The notes under the pieces were generated by a model. That model had not been told where the DNA came from and did no database searches. It saw nothing but the letters and a program-made list of their open reading frames with translations. A program made the position numbers and the translations under genes. Positions 35,503 through 46,773 of a stretch of DNA of 64,000 nucleotides are shown here, piece after piece (within the stretch, counting starts at the first letter, position 1; each line of letters begins with the position of its first letter). This stretch comes from Cephalotus follicularis (taxonomy: Eukaryota > Streptophyta > Magnoliopsida > Oxalidales > Cephalotaceae): positions 1-64,000 of the forward strand of contig BDDD01000350.1 of NCBI GenBank assembly GCA_001972305.1, read 5' to 3'.

Positions 35503-35591
35503 ATATTCCATATATGCTAGCTGGGATAAGTTTCTCGGAAATTAAGTGAAATTGTTTCCTAATGATTATGCCATTCCATATAGGAAACCCA

Positions 35592-36640
35592 ATGGACCTA
35601 CGAAGTTGAAGAAGAGGAAGGCGTAGAGCCGACGAAGGAGTCAATGCACCGCCAGTACGTAAACATGATCCGCCAGCGAATGAAGGAGTGAATATTCCTC
35701 CAGTACAAGATGAGAGAAGTAACTTTGACCGCATGACTGACCTCTTTCAACAACAGATGCAAGCTAATGCGGCGAACATGGAACAGATTCGGCAAATGTA
35801 CGAGGCTAACCGGGCCTATCATCAGGCTCCTGAAGCTTGTCATACTGGTGGATTTGGCCGAGATCTGGAGTGGTTCATGAGACAGAATCCTCCGACATTC
35901 AATGGTGAACTGAATGCTACTGTGGCCGAGCAATGGATTAGAGATTTGGAGAAAATATTTGCTGCCCTCGAATGTACTGATGAGCGGAAACTCAACTTTG
36001 TTGCATACCGCTTGTGGGCCGAGGTTACTTATTGGTGGGAAAAGGACTGAAGCAAAGTGGGAATCTCATGGACTTGACAGGACTTGGGGCAGATTTCAGT
36101 CTGAGTTCCTTACCACTTATGTGCCACAGATAGAACGTGACCGGAGAGAGACCGAACTGATGGAGTTACGTCAAGGGGATATGACGGTAGCTCAGTACCA
36201 GTCTAGATTTTTGGAGCTGCCAAGACATACACCTTCTCTTGTGAAGGGTGAATCGTGAATGATCCGAAGGTTTCTGAAAGGCCTTCGACCTGACATCAGA
36301 TCTAAACTATTAATGTTGTAGCTAACCTCTTTTGTAGATATTGCTGAGAGGGCGATGATTCTGGAAGCAGATGCGAATGAAAGGAGAGCAGAACAGACTC
36401 GTACTAATCAATTGAGGGCTGCACAGTCACATGGGCAAGAGAGTAATAATCCTGCTAAGTCAACTAAGTCTGACAACAAAGGTCAAGGAGGTTCTCGACG
36501 CAGAAATTCATGACCAAGGACTCCTAACCAAAATGGTCAACAGAATTCAGGTGGATGTGCTTTTTGTAGTTGTCCATGATGAGACCGAATACTGGAAAAA
36601 GATGGGGAAATGCTTGAGGTGTGGTTCACAAGAACATATG
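35592..36640 (+). pseudogene. gag of element D
   Basis: The probable start ATG at 35592 is followed at its sixth codon by a TGA (a likely CGA to TGA change). Recognisable retrotransposon gag residues follow: FMRQNPPTFNGEL, WIRDLEKIFAALEC, and WWEKD near 36040. An extra base near 36045 shifts the frame. The next frame continues LDRTWGRFQSEF and YQSRFLEL to a TGA at 36256-36258, then further broken pieces. The zinc knuckle [15 protein letters not shown] near 36610 is already in the pol frame, with its last Cys replaced by Tyr. Encodes the particle protein; not functional in this copy. Confidence 0.85.
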
Positions 36641-39600
36641 CTGAATAGTTATCCAATGATGAGAGATCAAGCACGCGGCCAACAGGGAAGTGCTAGTGCT
36701 AGTGGTAGCGTTGCGGCTACTCAACCACGGAAGGATACCGGGAAAGGGATTGTGAAAGGTAGGGTCTACACCTTATCTAAAGATGATGTGCCAGAATCTA
36801 CTACCGTTGTGGGAGGTACTGTTTATATATCTGGCATAATAGCTCATGTACTGATTGACCCTGGTGAGACACATTCATTCATCGCATCTGAATTTGCTCA
36901 CAATTTGCATGGTGTTACATCTAGATTACCTTATGTATTGGAGGTGAATACTCCTGCGGGTACTTGTCTTCTATCCGATACTATAATGAAAGATTATGAA
37001 ATCATGGTAGCTGGAATTCAGTTATCTGCTGACTTGATAGTATTACCTATCCGGGATTTTGATGTGATCTTTGGGATGGACTGGCTGTATGCTCATCATG
37101 CTTGTGTTGATTGCTACAACAAGATGATGACATTTTATCTTCAAGATGGGACTGAGTGGAAGTTTATCGGGGAGAAGTATGTTTCTGCTCCGATCATTTC
37201 ATATACTCGAGCACAGAAGTATCTCAAGCAGGGATACGAAGGCTATTTGGCGTATGTGATTGATCATATGAAAGGTACGCCTAGTATTGAACAAGTGCCT
37301 GTTGTATGTGAATTTCCTGATGTATTTCCAGATGATCTCACTTCGTTGCCACCGGAGAGAGATATAGAGTTCAGCATCGAACTATTACCTGGGACTGCTC
37401 CTACATCCAAAGCACCATACCGAATGGCTCCTGCCGAACTGAAGGAGTTGAAGGTTCAATTGCAGGATTACCTTTATAAGGGCTTTATCAGACCGAGTGT
37501 ATCACCTTGGGGAGCACCGGTTCTGTTTGTGAAAAAGAAGGATGGATCAATGCGACTATGCATCGATTACAGGCTGCTAAATCCGGTGACTGTGAAGAAC
37601 AAGTATCCTCTGCCACATATTGAGGAGTTGTTCGACCAATTACAAGGCTCAACTGTATTCTCTAAACTTGATCGGAGAACAGGTTATCATCAGTTGAGGA
37701 TTTGAGAAGGTGATGTGGAAAAGACCGCATTTTGAACTAGATATGGGCATTACGAATTTCCGATATTGCCGTTTGGTTTGACAAATGCTCCTGCAGCCTT
37801 TATGTGTCTGATGAACAAAGTGTTCTAACCCTATCTTGACCAGTTTGTCGTTATATGCCTAGATGACATCCTGATTTATTCGAAGAGCATTGAGGAACAC
37901 ATGCGGCACTTCAGAATTGTATTGCAGACACTACGGAAGGAACAACTATACGCCAAATTTAGCAAGTGCGAATTTTGGCTGGATCATGTGACTTTCCTAG
38001 GTCACATAGTGTCGAGTGAAGGATTGTCGGTGGATCCTTCAAAGATAGAAAGTATTGTTGATTGGTCCCAACCGATGAACGTTACTGAGGTCTGTAGTTT
38101 CTTGGGATTGGCTGGCTACTACCGAAGGTTCATCAAGGGGTTTTCGAAACTCGCCACACCGTTGACACAGCTGACTTAGAAGAAGTCAAGTTTTGTGTGG
38201 GATGATGCTTGTGAGGCAACTTTCCAAGAGTTGAAGAGTCGGTTGATTTCGGCTCCAGTGTTGGCATTACCTGAGGGTAATGAGGGTTTTACTGTCTATA
38301 CTGATGCTTCTGGGACGGGATTGGGATGCGTTCTTATGCAACATGGTAGGGTGATTGCATATGCATCAAGGAAGTTAAAGCCGTACGAGGAAAATTATCC
38401 CGTACACGATCTTGAGTTGGTAGCCATAGTGTTTGCTTTGCAGAAATGGAGGCACTACCTCTATGGTGCTCAATTTGAGATCTTTACTGACCATAAAAAC
38501 TTAACGTATCTATTTTCTCAGAAGGAGCTCAACATGAGACAAAGACGATGGGTGGAGTTCTTCAATGATTACAACTGCAACATTCAATACAACCTGGGGA
38601 AGGGGAATGTAGTGGCAGATGCGCTGAGTTGCAAGGCAATGATTGCTGGAGCAATGGTTTCACAGTGGAAGCTATTGGAGGAATTTCAGAGATGGAATCC
38701 GTTCATGGTTTCCCGTGGAGTTATAGTGGCAAGTCTGAGAGCACAACCAGAACTTCTGGAGCATATTCTGACCGCTCAGTATAGCGATTCTGTGTTATGG
38801 AGTATTCGCGAGAACCTAGACACTGATTCTGAGTTCTCCATTCATATTGATGGCATACTGTGGTTCCGAGGAAGGATATGTGTTCTGAATGACGAGGGCA
38901 TCAGAAATGAACTACTGCAACAAGCTCACAAGTCAAAATACAGTGTTCACCCTGGAAGTTCCAAGATGTGGCATGACATGAAAGATAACTACTGGTGGAG
39001 TGGAATGAAAAGAGAGATTGTTGAATACGTAGAAAGATGTTTGACTTGTCAGAGAGTGAAGGCTAAAAATCAGAGACCTGCAGGACTGCTACAATCGCTA
39101 CCAGTGGTTGAGTGTAAATGGGAGCATGTAACCATGGACTTCGTGTCGGGACTACCGAGGTCACGGAATCAGCATGAAGCAGTGTGGGTTGTAGTGGACA
39201 GACTCACTAAGTCTGCTCACTTTCTTCCAATGAACGTGACGTATTCTATCGAGAAGCTTGCTCGACTGTATATCCAGGAAATAGTGAGATTACATGGGGT
39301 GCCGGTCAGTATTGTTTGTGACCGAGATCCTAGATTTACTTCAAGGTTCTGGAAGAAGTTCCAATCAGCAATGGGAACAACCTTGAACTTTAGCACTACA
39401 TTCCACCCACAGACTGACGGACAGTCCGAGTGTACTATTCAGACTCTGGTGGATATGCTACGAGCTTGCATGATTGATTTTGCTGGGAGTTGGGAAGATC
39501 ATCTGGCACTGATTGAGTTCTCCTACAACAACAGTTTTCACACCAGTATTGGAATGGCTCCCTATGAAGCATTGTATGGGAGAAAATGCAGATCGCCTAT

Positions 39601-40177
39601 CTGCTGGGATGAGGTATGGGAGAGACAAGTGCTAGGACCTGACTTGGTACAAGACACGACAGAAAAAGTGGAAATAATAAAGAAGAGACTGCTAGCTACA
39701 CAAAGTTGGCAGAAGAGTTACGCCGATAGCAAAAGGAGAAAGCTAGAATTCGAGAAGGGGGATCATGTTTTCCTGAAGATCTCGCCTTCGAATGGGATAC
39801 ACCGTTTTGGACTCAAAGGGAAGTTGACACCGAGGTATATTGGGCCTTATGAGATACTGGAAAGAGTGGGGGACGTAGCATATCAGATTGCACTACCGCC
39901 TAGTTTGTCGGATGTGCATAACGTATTTCATGTCTCTATGTTACAGAAATACGTGCCTGACCCATCTCACATATTGAGCTACGACCCTGGATTCATCAGT
40001 CCTAAATTTTCATATGAAGAGAGACCGACGAGGATAGTGGATCGAATGGAGAAGGTGCTAAGGAACAAGACCATTCCTATGGTAAAGGTACTGTGGCATT
40101 TTCACAGAGCAGAGGAAGCTACGTGGGAGCGTCAGGACGAAATGATGGAGACATTTCCCCACTTGTTCGGGATGTAA
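36431..40177 (+). pseudogene. pol of element D: protease, RT, RNase H, integrase, chromodomain
   Basis: One frame holds all enzymes. Protease: [10 protein letters not shown] (Asp-Ser/Thr-Gly changed to Asp-Pro-Gly) and [28 protein letters not shown], then stops at 37703-37705, about 37733, about 37827 and 38177; the catalytic motif reads LDDILIYS. RNase [16 protein letters not shown] and FTDHKNLTYLF. The last 660 codons (38195-40177) are open and contain integrase HHCC (HPGSSKMW, CLTCQRVK), the catalytic D-D-E (TMDF, CDRDPRFTS, GQSECTIQ) and a chromodomain from about residue 595 (FSYEERPTRIVD, VLWHFHRAEEATWERQDEM). RNase H and integrase look undamaged while protease and RT are not. Confidence 0.93.
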
Positions 40178-40364
40178 GGGCTAAATTCTAGGGCGAATTT
40201 TCTTTAATGAGGGGCGAATGTAATAACCACAATTTCAATTCATGTATTTTGTACCCAACGATGAATAAAATGTACTTTTGCGATGTTATGTTGGTTTCCT
40301 TTTTTAATACAACGAAGTTGGAATAAAATTCTTAGATGAAAATTTAAAGAAATAATTTCTGGTG

Positions 40365-40490
40365 CCAAACCGCCGACGCCTAATTCCTTACCGTCGACGC
40401 TTTGAGCCCTGACACGTGTACAAACGTGCAGTTGAAGGCTGAGTTATGACGCACAAACCACTGACGCCAGAGGGAAAACCGTCGACACTT
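40365..40490 (+). promoter_or_regulatory. Proximal palindrome array, 3' LTR of D
   Basis: GCCGAC 40372 and GTCGAC 40393; ACTGAC 40460 and GTCGAC 40481. Both intervals are 21 bases, identical to the 5' LTR although individual cores have mutated differently. Confidence 0.65.
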
Positions 40491-41074
40491 TGCACAGTGT
40501 CAGGAATGTGGTACACGCCTCTTAGAACACAGTAGAAGCGCCAAATGGATTCCATGCGAGCTAAGTGACCTGTAAACGTGTCAACGCACACCAGCAGCCT
40601 TCACGAGCTGGGTAACATGCAAGGATAGAGCCTTGCATGTGACCTAAAAACCTGCAACCTGCAACCTGCCAGAAAACAAAGAAAAGAACAAAAGGAAGAG
40701 TGCATGCACGAGGCAGAGAGAAATGTGCATTCAAGGTTGGAGAAATCTGGCGAAATGAAGGACACACTTTTGTCCTTTTTATACCAACTGTGTGAGGTTG
40801 GATGAGAGTGTTAGAAAACACTGAGAGATTGAGAGACAACCTGGACAATTGTTGGAAGATTGCTAGAGGTTGAAGGAACTTATAGAGAGAGAAATCAATT
40901 TGATTTGATTTCGGGACTACTTTAAAGGTAGGGGTTTTGACATGTTTTTGAACATATAACATGTATGGTGTGTAGTGATGGTTAATACTTGATTGCTTGT
41001 TGAATTGAACTGAGTTTGGAGTGATTTTTCGCATCCCCTGTTTTGAGATTGCTCCTGGAATTCGTAAGAACGCC

Positions 41075-41235
41075 AGAAGCGCCGACGCTTAAGTTAAGAC
41101 CGTCGACGCTTTTGTGTGGAAAATGCCTGTTAAGGCTTACAATGTCGACGCTTAAGCTTTGATCATGCGTGTAGTGTCAACGCTTAGACAAAAACCGTCG
41201 ACGCTTACACAGAAACTGTCGACGCTTTAGAACAG
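41075..41235 (+). promoter_or_regulatory. Distal palindrome array, 3' LTR of D
   Basis: GCCGAC 41081, GTCGAC 41102 (21 bases), GTCGAC 41144, GTCAAC 41176 (32), GTCGAC 41197 (21), GTCGAC 41218 (21). Spacing is unchanged from the 5' LTR. Confidence 0.65.
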
Positions 41236-43559
41236 AAAAAATAGAAATGTTCAGATTGATTGATTGACTTGATTGTGGTTGCAATTATCCTTGATCTGCT
41301 ATATTGTAACTATTGTTACTGTTATTTAATGAAATTACTACTGTTATATATATGTATTCAAGGATTCTACCAACTTAATGCTTAAAGCGTAATTAATGAT
41401 TTTTAGCAACGGATTTCTAATAGAAAATCTTATCGTATACAACTGCTATTACCCTCATAATAGAGGCACTGTTACTGTGTAGTTCTCCCAAGAGAACCAC
41501 TTACGGAACTGTTATATTTTCTAAAAAATGAAAACTACTATAATATTTCATATTATAGATATATGTAATATTGTTACTGAATTGATCGTCTATGCTATTG
41601 TCGTTACTCGAGTGATAGGAGACATCACTGGCTACGGAGGTGGTCCTATGTGCCAGGAGTTGGCTAGAGTATCCCCCCAAACTGTCTGCAATGCAGAACT
41701 TGATTGTTAAACTGCCCGCTAATGCCAGTAGTAACTGACATGATCTATCATCTTCAGAGTGTAGGGTGATAGATAGGTGGTGCACAGTTGGTGCTAGGAG
41801 TTAGCGACATGTGACACCCAAACCACTGTACTGATTGATTGTACCCTTGTGCGGTATTCTTGCATTGTACTGTCTATGGCCACTTGGCATGATTGCGTAT
41901 ATATTGGAATACTATATATATATATGTCATTTCATTTAAACTATCATGAATATTTACATTTATAGATTCAATTACATGCTTTATCTTCATACTTAGCCAA
42001 GTGAGGACAACGACTAACCCCCTATAATTTTAGATTAAGTGAAGGCATTCGGGAGGTGCTGTTGGAGCTTTTGGAGAGTTTTTATCTGCTTAAGGTTGTT
42101 ATTCTTATGATTTGTATTTGTAATGAACGGTTCTCACTCCATTGTTGTTTTACCTTTGCTTATGCATAAGGATAATTTGATGGATTGTATACGCACGTAG
42201 TATGGGCTGCGTGCGGATGACTTATAATCCAGTTTTAAATGCTTCCGCTTATATTGTTGAACTGTTAATTGGAATACTGGATTATTTTTACTTATTCCTG
42301 ATATCACCACATATGTTGTCTAATGTAATGGAATAACGAGGTGTGACAACAACATAGAAAGGAATGAGCTCAAAATAGCTCAGTAAGGTTTTCATTGTAA
42401 AACACATTTCATCATGTCACTTTTCTAGTTAAACTCATAACTAGAACATTGCGTACGACACATCTCTTTTCTAGTAAGAATTCGTAACTAGAACATTTTG
42501 TAAAAACATAACATAGCAGTCATAAAACCTTAATGAACCCTTTTCACCTCTTCACCAAGGTATTGTGCACTCCCCAATTACTATCCTTACATCACATGCA
42601 TGTCTGTGAGGATCTTGCCCCATTAACATTAATCCATCTCGGATTCATTCCCCTTAGATCGCAATCCAAGGGTGGTTCATTCATCATTTCATAAAACATT
42701 TCCTTAATACTTTGAGTGATCAGCTCAAAGCATTCATAAACCTCATTGTATAACATTCTTTCACAATTCATAAACATTTCTCTTCATTTGAGTAATTAAC
42801 TCAAAAGCTTTCATAAAACAGCTTTGCAGAGCATTTCTAAAACTAATAATTCATATATAAATAAGCATTTTCAGAGAAAACTTAAAACATAAACATTAAA
42901 GTAGACATCTTCTCGAAGTCAGAAAGCTCAAGTTCATAATATTTGTTGAGGATCGAATCCGTTATGAATTTTAAAAGTGGCTGGTTCCATATGAAAATAG
43001 GGCATGAGCATTAAAATGAAACATGGATTCTCATCAAGAATTCCACATAATTTCAAGATACATAAAACATAACAATTAAAGTAGACATCTGAAAGTTTCT
43101 AAAACATTAGACAATTCGAAATTTTATCAAGAATTGAGAAATATATGAATAAAACAATCTGCTGCATAATTTGAATCAAAACAGGGGAAGCTTTGATAAA
43201 AATGGGTCTAGATTTCCTTACTTTACTTTGGATTTCCTTTTTCTACTTCTCCTTTTGAACGTTCCACTTCACTTTCAGCAGAAGCACTTTCTTTCTCAGC
43301 CAAAATGGTTGCACTTAGCTCTCAAATGCCCATAAATAGGCAAATTTCTTGGGGAGCAAGTCTCCTCCCTCTCTCTCCTATGAGTCACCTCTATATAGTT
43401 GCGCATGTGCTTAATTTCCACCAAGCAATTGGTGACACTTGTCATTGCAACATAAACTATCTGGACACTTTAAACCCTGGCATGACACTTGTCCTTAAAT
43501 TAATGATTTTAACTCACAAAAGGACAAAAAGTCAGACTTTGGCAACTAGTCTGCAGCTC

Positions 43560-43895
43560 AAAGCGTCGGCGCTTTCTTCTAAGCGTCGCTGCTTATGGGC
43601 TTGTTCTCAGTTCTTCAACTTTCTCCTCGACTAAAGCGCTAACACTTTCCTACAAAGCGTCACCGCATTATGTATCGTCCAGGTCAACATTAAAGCCTAA
43701 CTTCAAAGCATCGAAGCTTACATTTAGGGCATCGTCGGTTGCACCAAGCTTAGCCACTTTCATCCAAGCGTCGTCAGTTAAAGGAATTTGTCCAAGTTAA
43801 AAACTCTCTGTTTTTAATCGGCGCCAAGAGGGCTCTAGGCGTCGATGGTTACCTTCAAAGCGTCGCCGCTTTGCGTCACACCGTCGGCGCTTTAG
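43560..43895 (-). promoter_or_regulatory. Palindrome array in solo LTR C
   Basis: Core positions: 43565/43585 (20 bases), 43638/43659 (21), 43710/43731 (21), then 43770, and 43841/43862/43883 (21 and 21). Cores vary (GTCGGC, GTCGCC, GTCGAT, GTCACC) but the flanking AAAGC...GCTTT pattern is kept. Confidence 0.6.
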
Positions 43896-44125
43896 ACATT
43901 TCCAGCCCAAAGCAAATAGCAAATTTCAATTTTCATCCGGGGGTGCTGCCCCCTAGTTCCTGCCCACTGTCCGGGCAGCGGGACCCCCTGTACTCTCACC
44001 GGGGAGCGGAACCCCCGAACCTCACGAGCGTTAGGGTCATATCATGGGTCCCTTGAAACATTTGTCAACCTCAACATAGAAATCATATACCTATGTAACT
44101 TTAACAAGCTTTTCTGGTCATTACA

Positions 44126-44480
44126 TCCACTCTGTGTTTAGTAGCCCGATTACTTATGCTCTGCGTTTAGTAGCCACTGTACGGGAAACCGCAGCTACTT
44201 ACTCAACAGAGCTTAGTGGCTACCGTATATGGAATCTCCAGCTACTTACTGAATAGAGCTTAGTAGTGAAATTCCTGGCTACTTACTCAACAGAGCTTAG
44301 CAGCCAACCACAATCAATCAATCCATTACAAGTAATTATTAACAAATATAATACTTGTAAACCATACATTTCCAATTGTACATCAGTACTTTTAAAACAG
44401 TTCAAGTCTTGGCTACTTACTCAACAGAGCTTAGTAGTCATCAAAGTCTTTCCATCCATTTCAAGTAATTTATAAGTATA
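44126..44480. repeat. Hairpin-forming minisatellite, right part
   Basis: Continuation of 31920-32570 after solo LTR C: TCCACTCTGTGTTTAGTAGCC units, then a variant built on CTACTTACTCAACAGAGCTTAG in which CTACT...AGTAG arms are kept. Followed at 44500-44520 by a TA run. Confidence 0.7.
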
Positions 44481-45369
44481 AACATTTGAAAACATATATA
44501 TATATATTTACTCGATATATATAACTATCCTTTTTCAATCCTTTTCAAGTAAATTCAATGTATCATAAAATACTTGAAAGTAATACATTTTAAAATGTAA
44601 AACCAGCAATTCGAACCACATTCAAATACACGATAATACTCATTTTCGCATAACAGTTTCTCAATCCCTTGAAACCGTTTTCACAATCCTTTTGGAAAAC
44701 ATTACATTTTCACATAACAATGATTTTATTAAACCATTTACATACTTCCCAAAAAGAGGAAACAATTTAGAAATCAAGTGATAACTCAATTAGCAATCCA
44801 ACTCACAATTGTATGCAATGCAAACATATGCTCAAAATGCAACCGGGCTCTATTCGGGTCAACATCTCATCCCTTCGACATCGACGCTCAAGGTATGGAC
44901 CATTAAGCGTCAGCGCTTATTCCCTTGGCGTCGACGCTTTGAGGTAGGAAACTCTTGCGTCAACGCTACACGTGTCCATTATCACACACAACGAATCATG
45001 GCATCGACGTTTTCTCTAAGCGTTGACGTTTATGGAAAAAACAGAGCTCATTCTCCGTATGATAGTCCACAGCGTTGACGCTTCTTTCCTAAGCGTCGAC
45101 GGTTAAACGAACCAAAACACGGTTCCTTCAACACGTCTCAAAACCAATAGAATTCAAAGCATACAACACATGCCATTCAATCCGCAGTCATTGTAAAACG
45201 CAATATCCATAACATGTTAACTATTCATAGCAACCCTAACGCCAATCACATGATGCACAACCCATGCATTTCATCAAATGAACACTCATTACAATTAAAC
45301 TCAAATATGCATGTATAAATTGCCTATAATTACCCCTACCTCTGATTCCAAGTTAGGAATTGCAGCAGC
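44481..45369 (-). other. B, sequence between minisatellite and U3, with a palindrome array
   Basis: AT-rich non-coding DNA. At 44880-45110 it carries cores such as ATCGAC 44882, GTCAGC, GTCGAC and GTTGAC with intervals of 21 and also 19 and 28-29 bases, flanked by AAGCG and CGCTT. Frames of up to 89 codons here overlap the array and are not convincing. Confidence 0.5.
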
Positions 45370-46768
45370 AACGGCACAGTCGAGCTGTGGGTTCAATTGC
45401 AGAACGTTCCCAATCACCGTTGAACCGAATCTAGTTCTTGTTGATTGATCAATTCCTCATTGCCAAATCCAATTGCCACTCACGCATAGCACATACAACA
45501 CATTTCATTACGATCAACGCACAGAATTCAACGTCATCATTACCGGAGTTCCGGCTAGATTCTGGCCAACTCACCCAACTTGTGAAACACCTATAAATAG
45601 GTTCCACATGGAATGGTCTACTCCAAACCGCACAACACTCGCCTTGACTCGGCGGCGAACACCGTGTCATGGCCAGCAGTGAGTTCGACTTGCTAAGTTA
45701 ACTCACCGGACTTCAACAGGTCCGATCAACACCCAAAAATGCCATGCAACCATCAATTCTATACCCTACTGCCCACAACTCGCCGAGACTCGACGCAAAA
45801 CGCACGGTCATAGGTGGCGGTGAGTCAACTCAAGTCGACTCAGTCAATTCATTTTGGCTGATTCAGGCCGAGAAATGACACACCAGTGGTCAAAATGGAT
45901 AGAGCGGACCTTCTAGGCGAAAACCCACCCTATCCGCGATGCTAACAGCATCGGAAAACGCAAGGCTAGAGCACACAGTGACGGGAAAGAAGAGAAGAAA
46001 AGAGAGGAAGGAGAAGAAGAAGGAAGAGATTACTGGCAGGTTGAGGGCCTGGGTTGCTCGCCGTCCTCCCCTGGTCCAGCGGCTGGCTCCAGCATCGTCT
46101 CCGGTGCTCTCTCTCTTTCTCTCTCCCGCACTCTCTCCCGCTCTCTCGCCTCTGTCTCTCTTCTTTGCACAGGCGTACTATGCACTCGTGTCTCTTTCTT
46201 TTTCTTTTGTTAATTGGTTCTCCCCCTTTCTTTTTTGGTATTTATCAACAAAGTATTAAGGCCTAGGTCCTGTTTTTTCTGCGAATTGCGTTATTAATTA
46301 ATCCAGCCGTCACAAAAATAACCGTAATAATAATGCGAACACTGGCCTTTGCTGTCGCGCATTAAAAATAGGCTTAATTAACCGTTTTGGGCAACATAAT
46401 TGTGGCTTCAATACGAAATGCCTTGAACATTTCCTTATCATTTCTCTATGTAGTGGTAGGTCTGGCGCGCACGTTATGCTGACAGACTGCATGGCAGTCG
46501 ACTGCCTTCCCACAACAGTCGACTACTTCTGCCAATAGTCCAGCCGGCTATTTCTCTCAACAATCGGCTAGTTCTGTTAAGGCTCCAGTAGATTGTTTCT
46601 CCCTACAGTTGGCTGCTCCACTGTTTCTTCGCACCATAACTTTCCTTAAAACTTTCCATTCAAGCCTTAACATCAAACAGTGGAAAAATACATAATTCTC
46701 ATTAACTTAACGCATAATTTACATCGGGAATTACAATATTACATTTGACAAAAATCCCGGGCTTTACA
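45370..46768 (-). repeat. U3-like start of element B, homologous to 3640-4768
   Basis: In sense it starts TGTAAAGCCCGGG at 46768. Shared with the LTR at 582-4768: the AACAGGTCCGATCAACACCC block (45715; counterpart 3897), GATAGAGC near 45900, the CT-rich run (46100-46200), and the AATAATGCGAACA..CGCGCATTAAAA block (46328; counterpart 4526). This is why B and the 582-4768 LTR must share a U3 although their other ends differ. Confidence 0.7.
46490..46615 (-). promoter_or_regulatory. CAGTCGACTG-type palindrome array at the start of B
   Basis: GTCGAC at 46497 and 46518 (21 bases), then GCCGGC 46543 and ATCGGC 46563 (20), then GTAGAT 46588 and GTTGGC 46609 (21). The flanks are CA...TG instead of GC...GC, so the same spacing occurs around a different palindrome. 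It lies 155-275 bases from the sense start, as in the other LTRs. Confidence 0.55.
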
Positions 46769-46773
46769 CATAA

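Larger units (their letters stand above)
33002..42348 (+). mobile_element. Full-length Ty3/gypsy chromovirus (Tekay/Del-like), element D
   Basis: 9347 bp with both LTRs, PBS, gag, protease, RT, RNase H, integrase and a C-terminal chromodomain. Both LTRs start TGTAATAACC and end GTGTGACA. The target duplication ACAAC is perfect at 32997-33001 and 42349-42353. Domain order RT-RNase H-integrase defines Ty3/gypsy; a chromodomain after integrase defines chromoviruses, and LTRs over 2 kb fit the Tekay/Del group. Stops and frameshifts make it non-autonomous now. It is the innermost, hence most recent, level of the nest. Confidence 0.95.
40219..42348 (+). repeat. 3' LTR of element D
   Basis: 2130 bp, preceded by a purine-rich stretch (GAGGGGCGAA) that serves as polypurine tract. 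It lacks 356 bases present in the 5' LTR (deletion near 40878, with GAACTT at both edges in the longer copy). It retains both palindrome arrays. Ends GTGTGACA, then the ACAAC duplication. Confidence 0.95.
32571..44125 (-). repeat. Solo chromovirus-type LTR C, TSD TCCAC, hosting element D
   Basis: Boundaries are TGTAACGCCCCCGATCC and CTGGTCATTACA, flanked by TCCAC at 32566-32570 and 44126-44130. Subtracting D leaves 2203 bp (32571-33001 plus 42354-44125), close to the 2271 bp of LTR E. Orientation is inferred from relatives: the GTGCACAATGCCCCGG-type block and the hairpins run opposite to E. It contains a palindrome array at 43561-43890, 235-565 bases from its sense start. Confidence 0.9.
26044..46768 (-). 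mobile_element. LTR-bounded insertion B in LTR A, TSD CATAA
   Basis: The left end is TGTCACACCCCGTT and the right end CCCGGGCTTTACA; in sense it starts TGTAAAGCCCGGG and ends AACGGGGTGTGACA. CATAA flanks both ends (26039-26043 and 46769-46773), and LTR A continues on both sides. Without C and D inside it, B is about 9.2 kb. It contains tandem and inverted repeats and minisatellites but no retroelement protein, so it is a giant solo LTR or a non-autonomous element. A second LTR-like terminus (GGTATTACA at 30809) inside allows the reading that 26044-30809 is a 4.77 kb 3' LTR. Confidence 0.6.
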
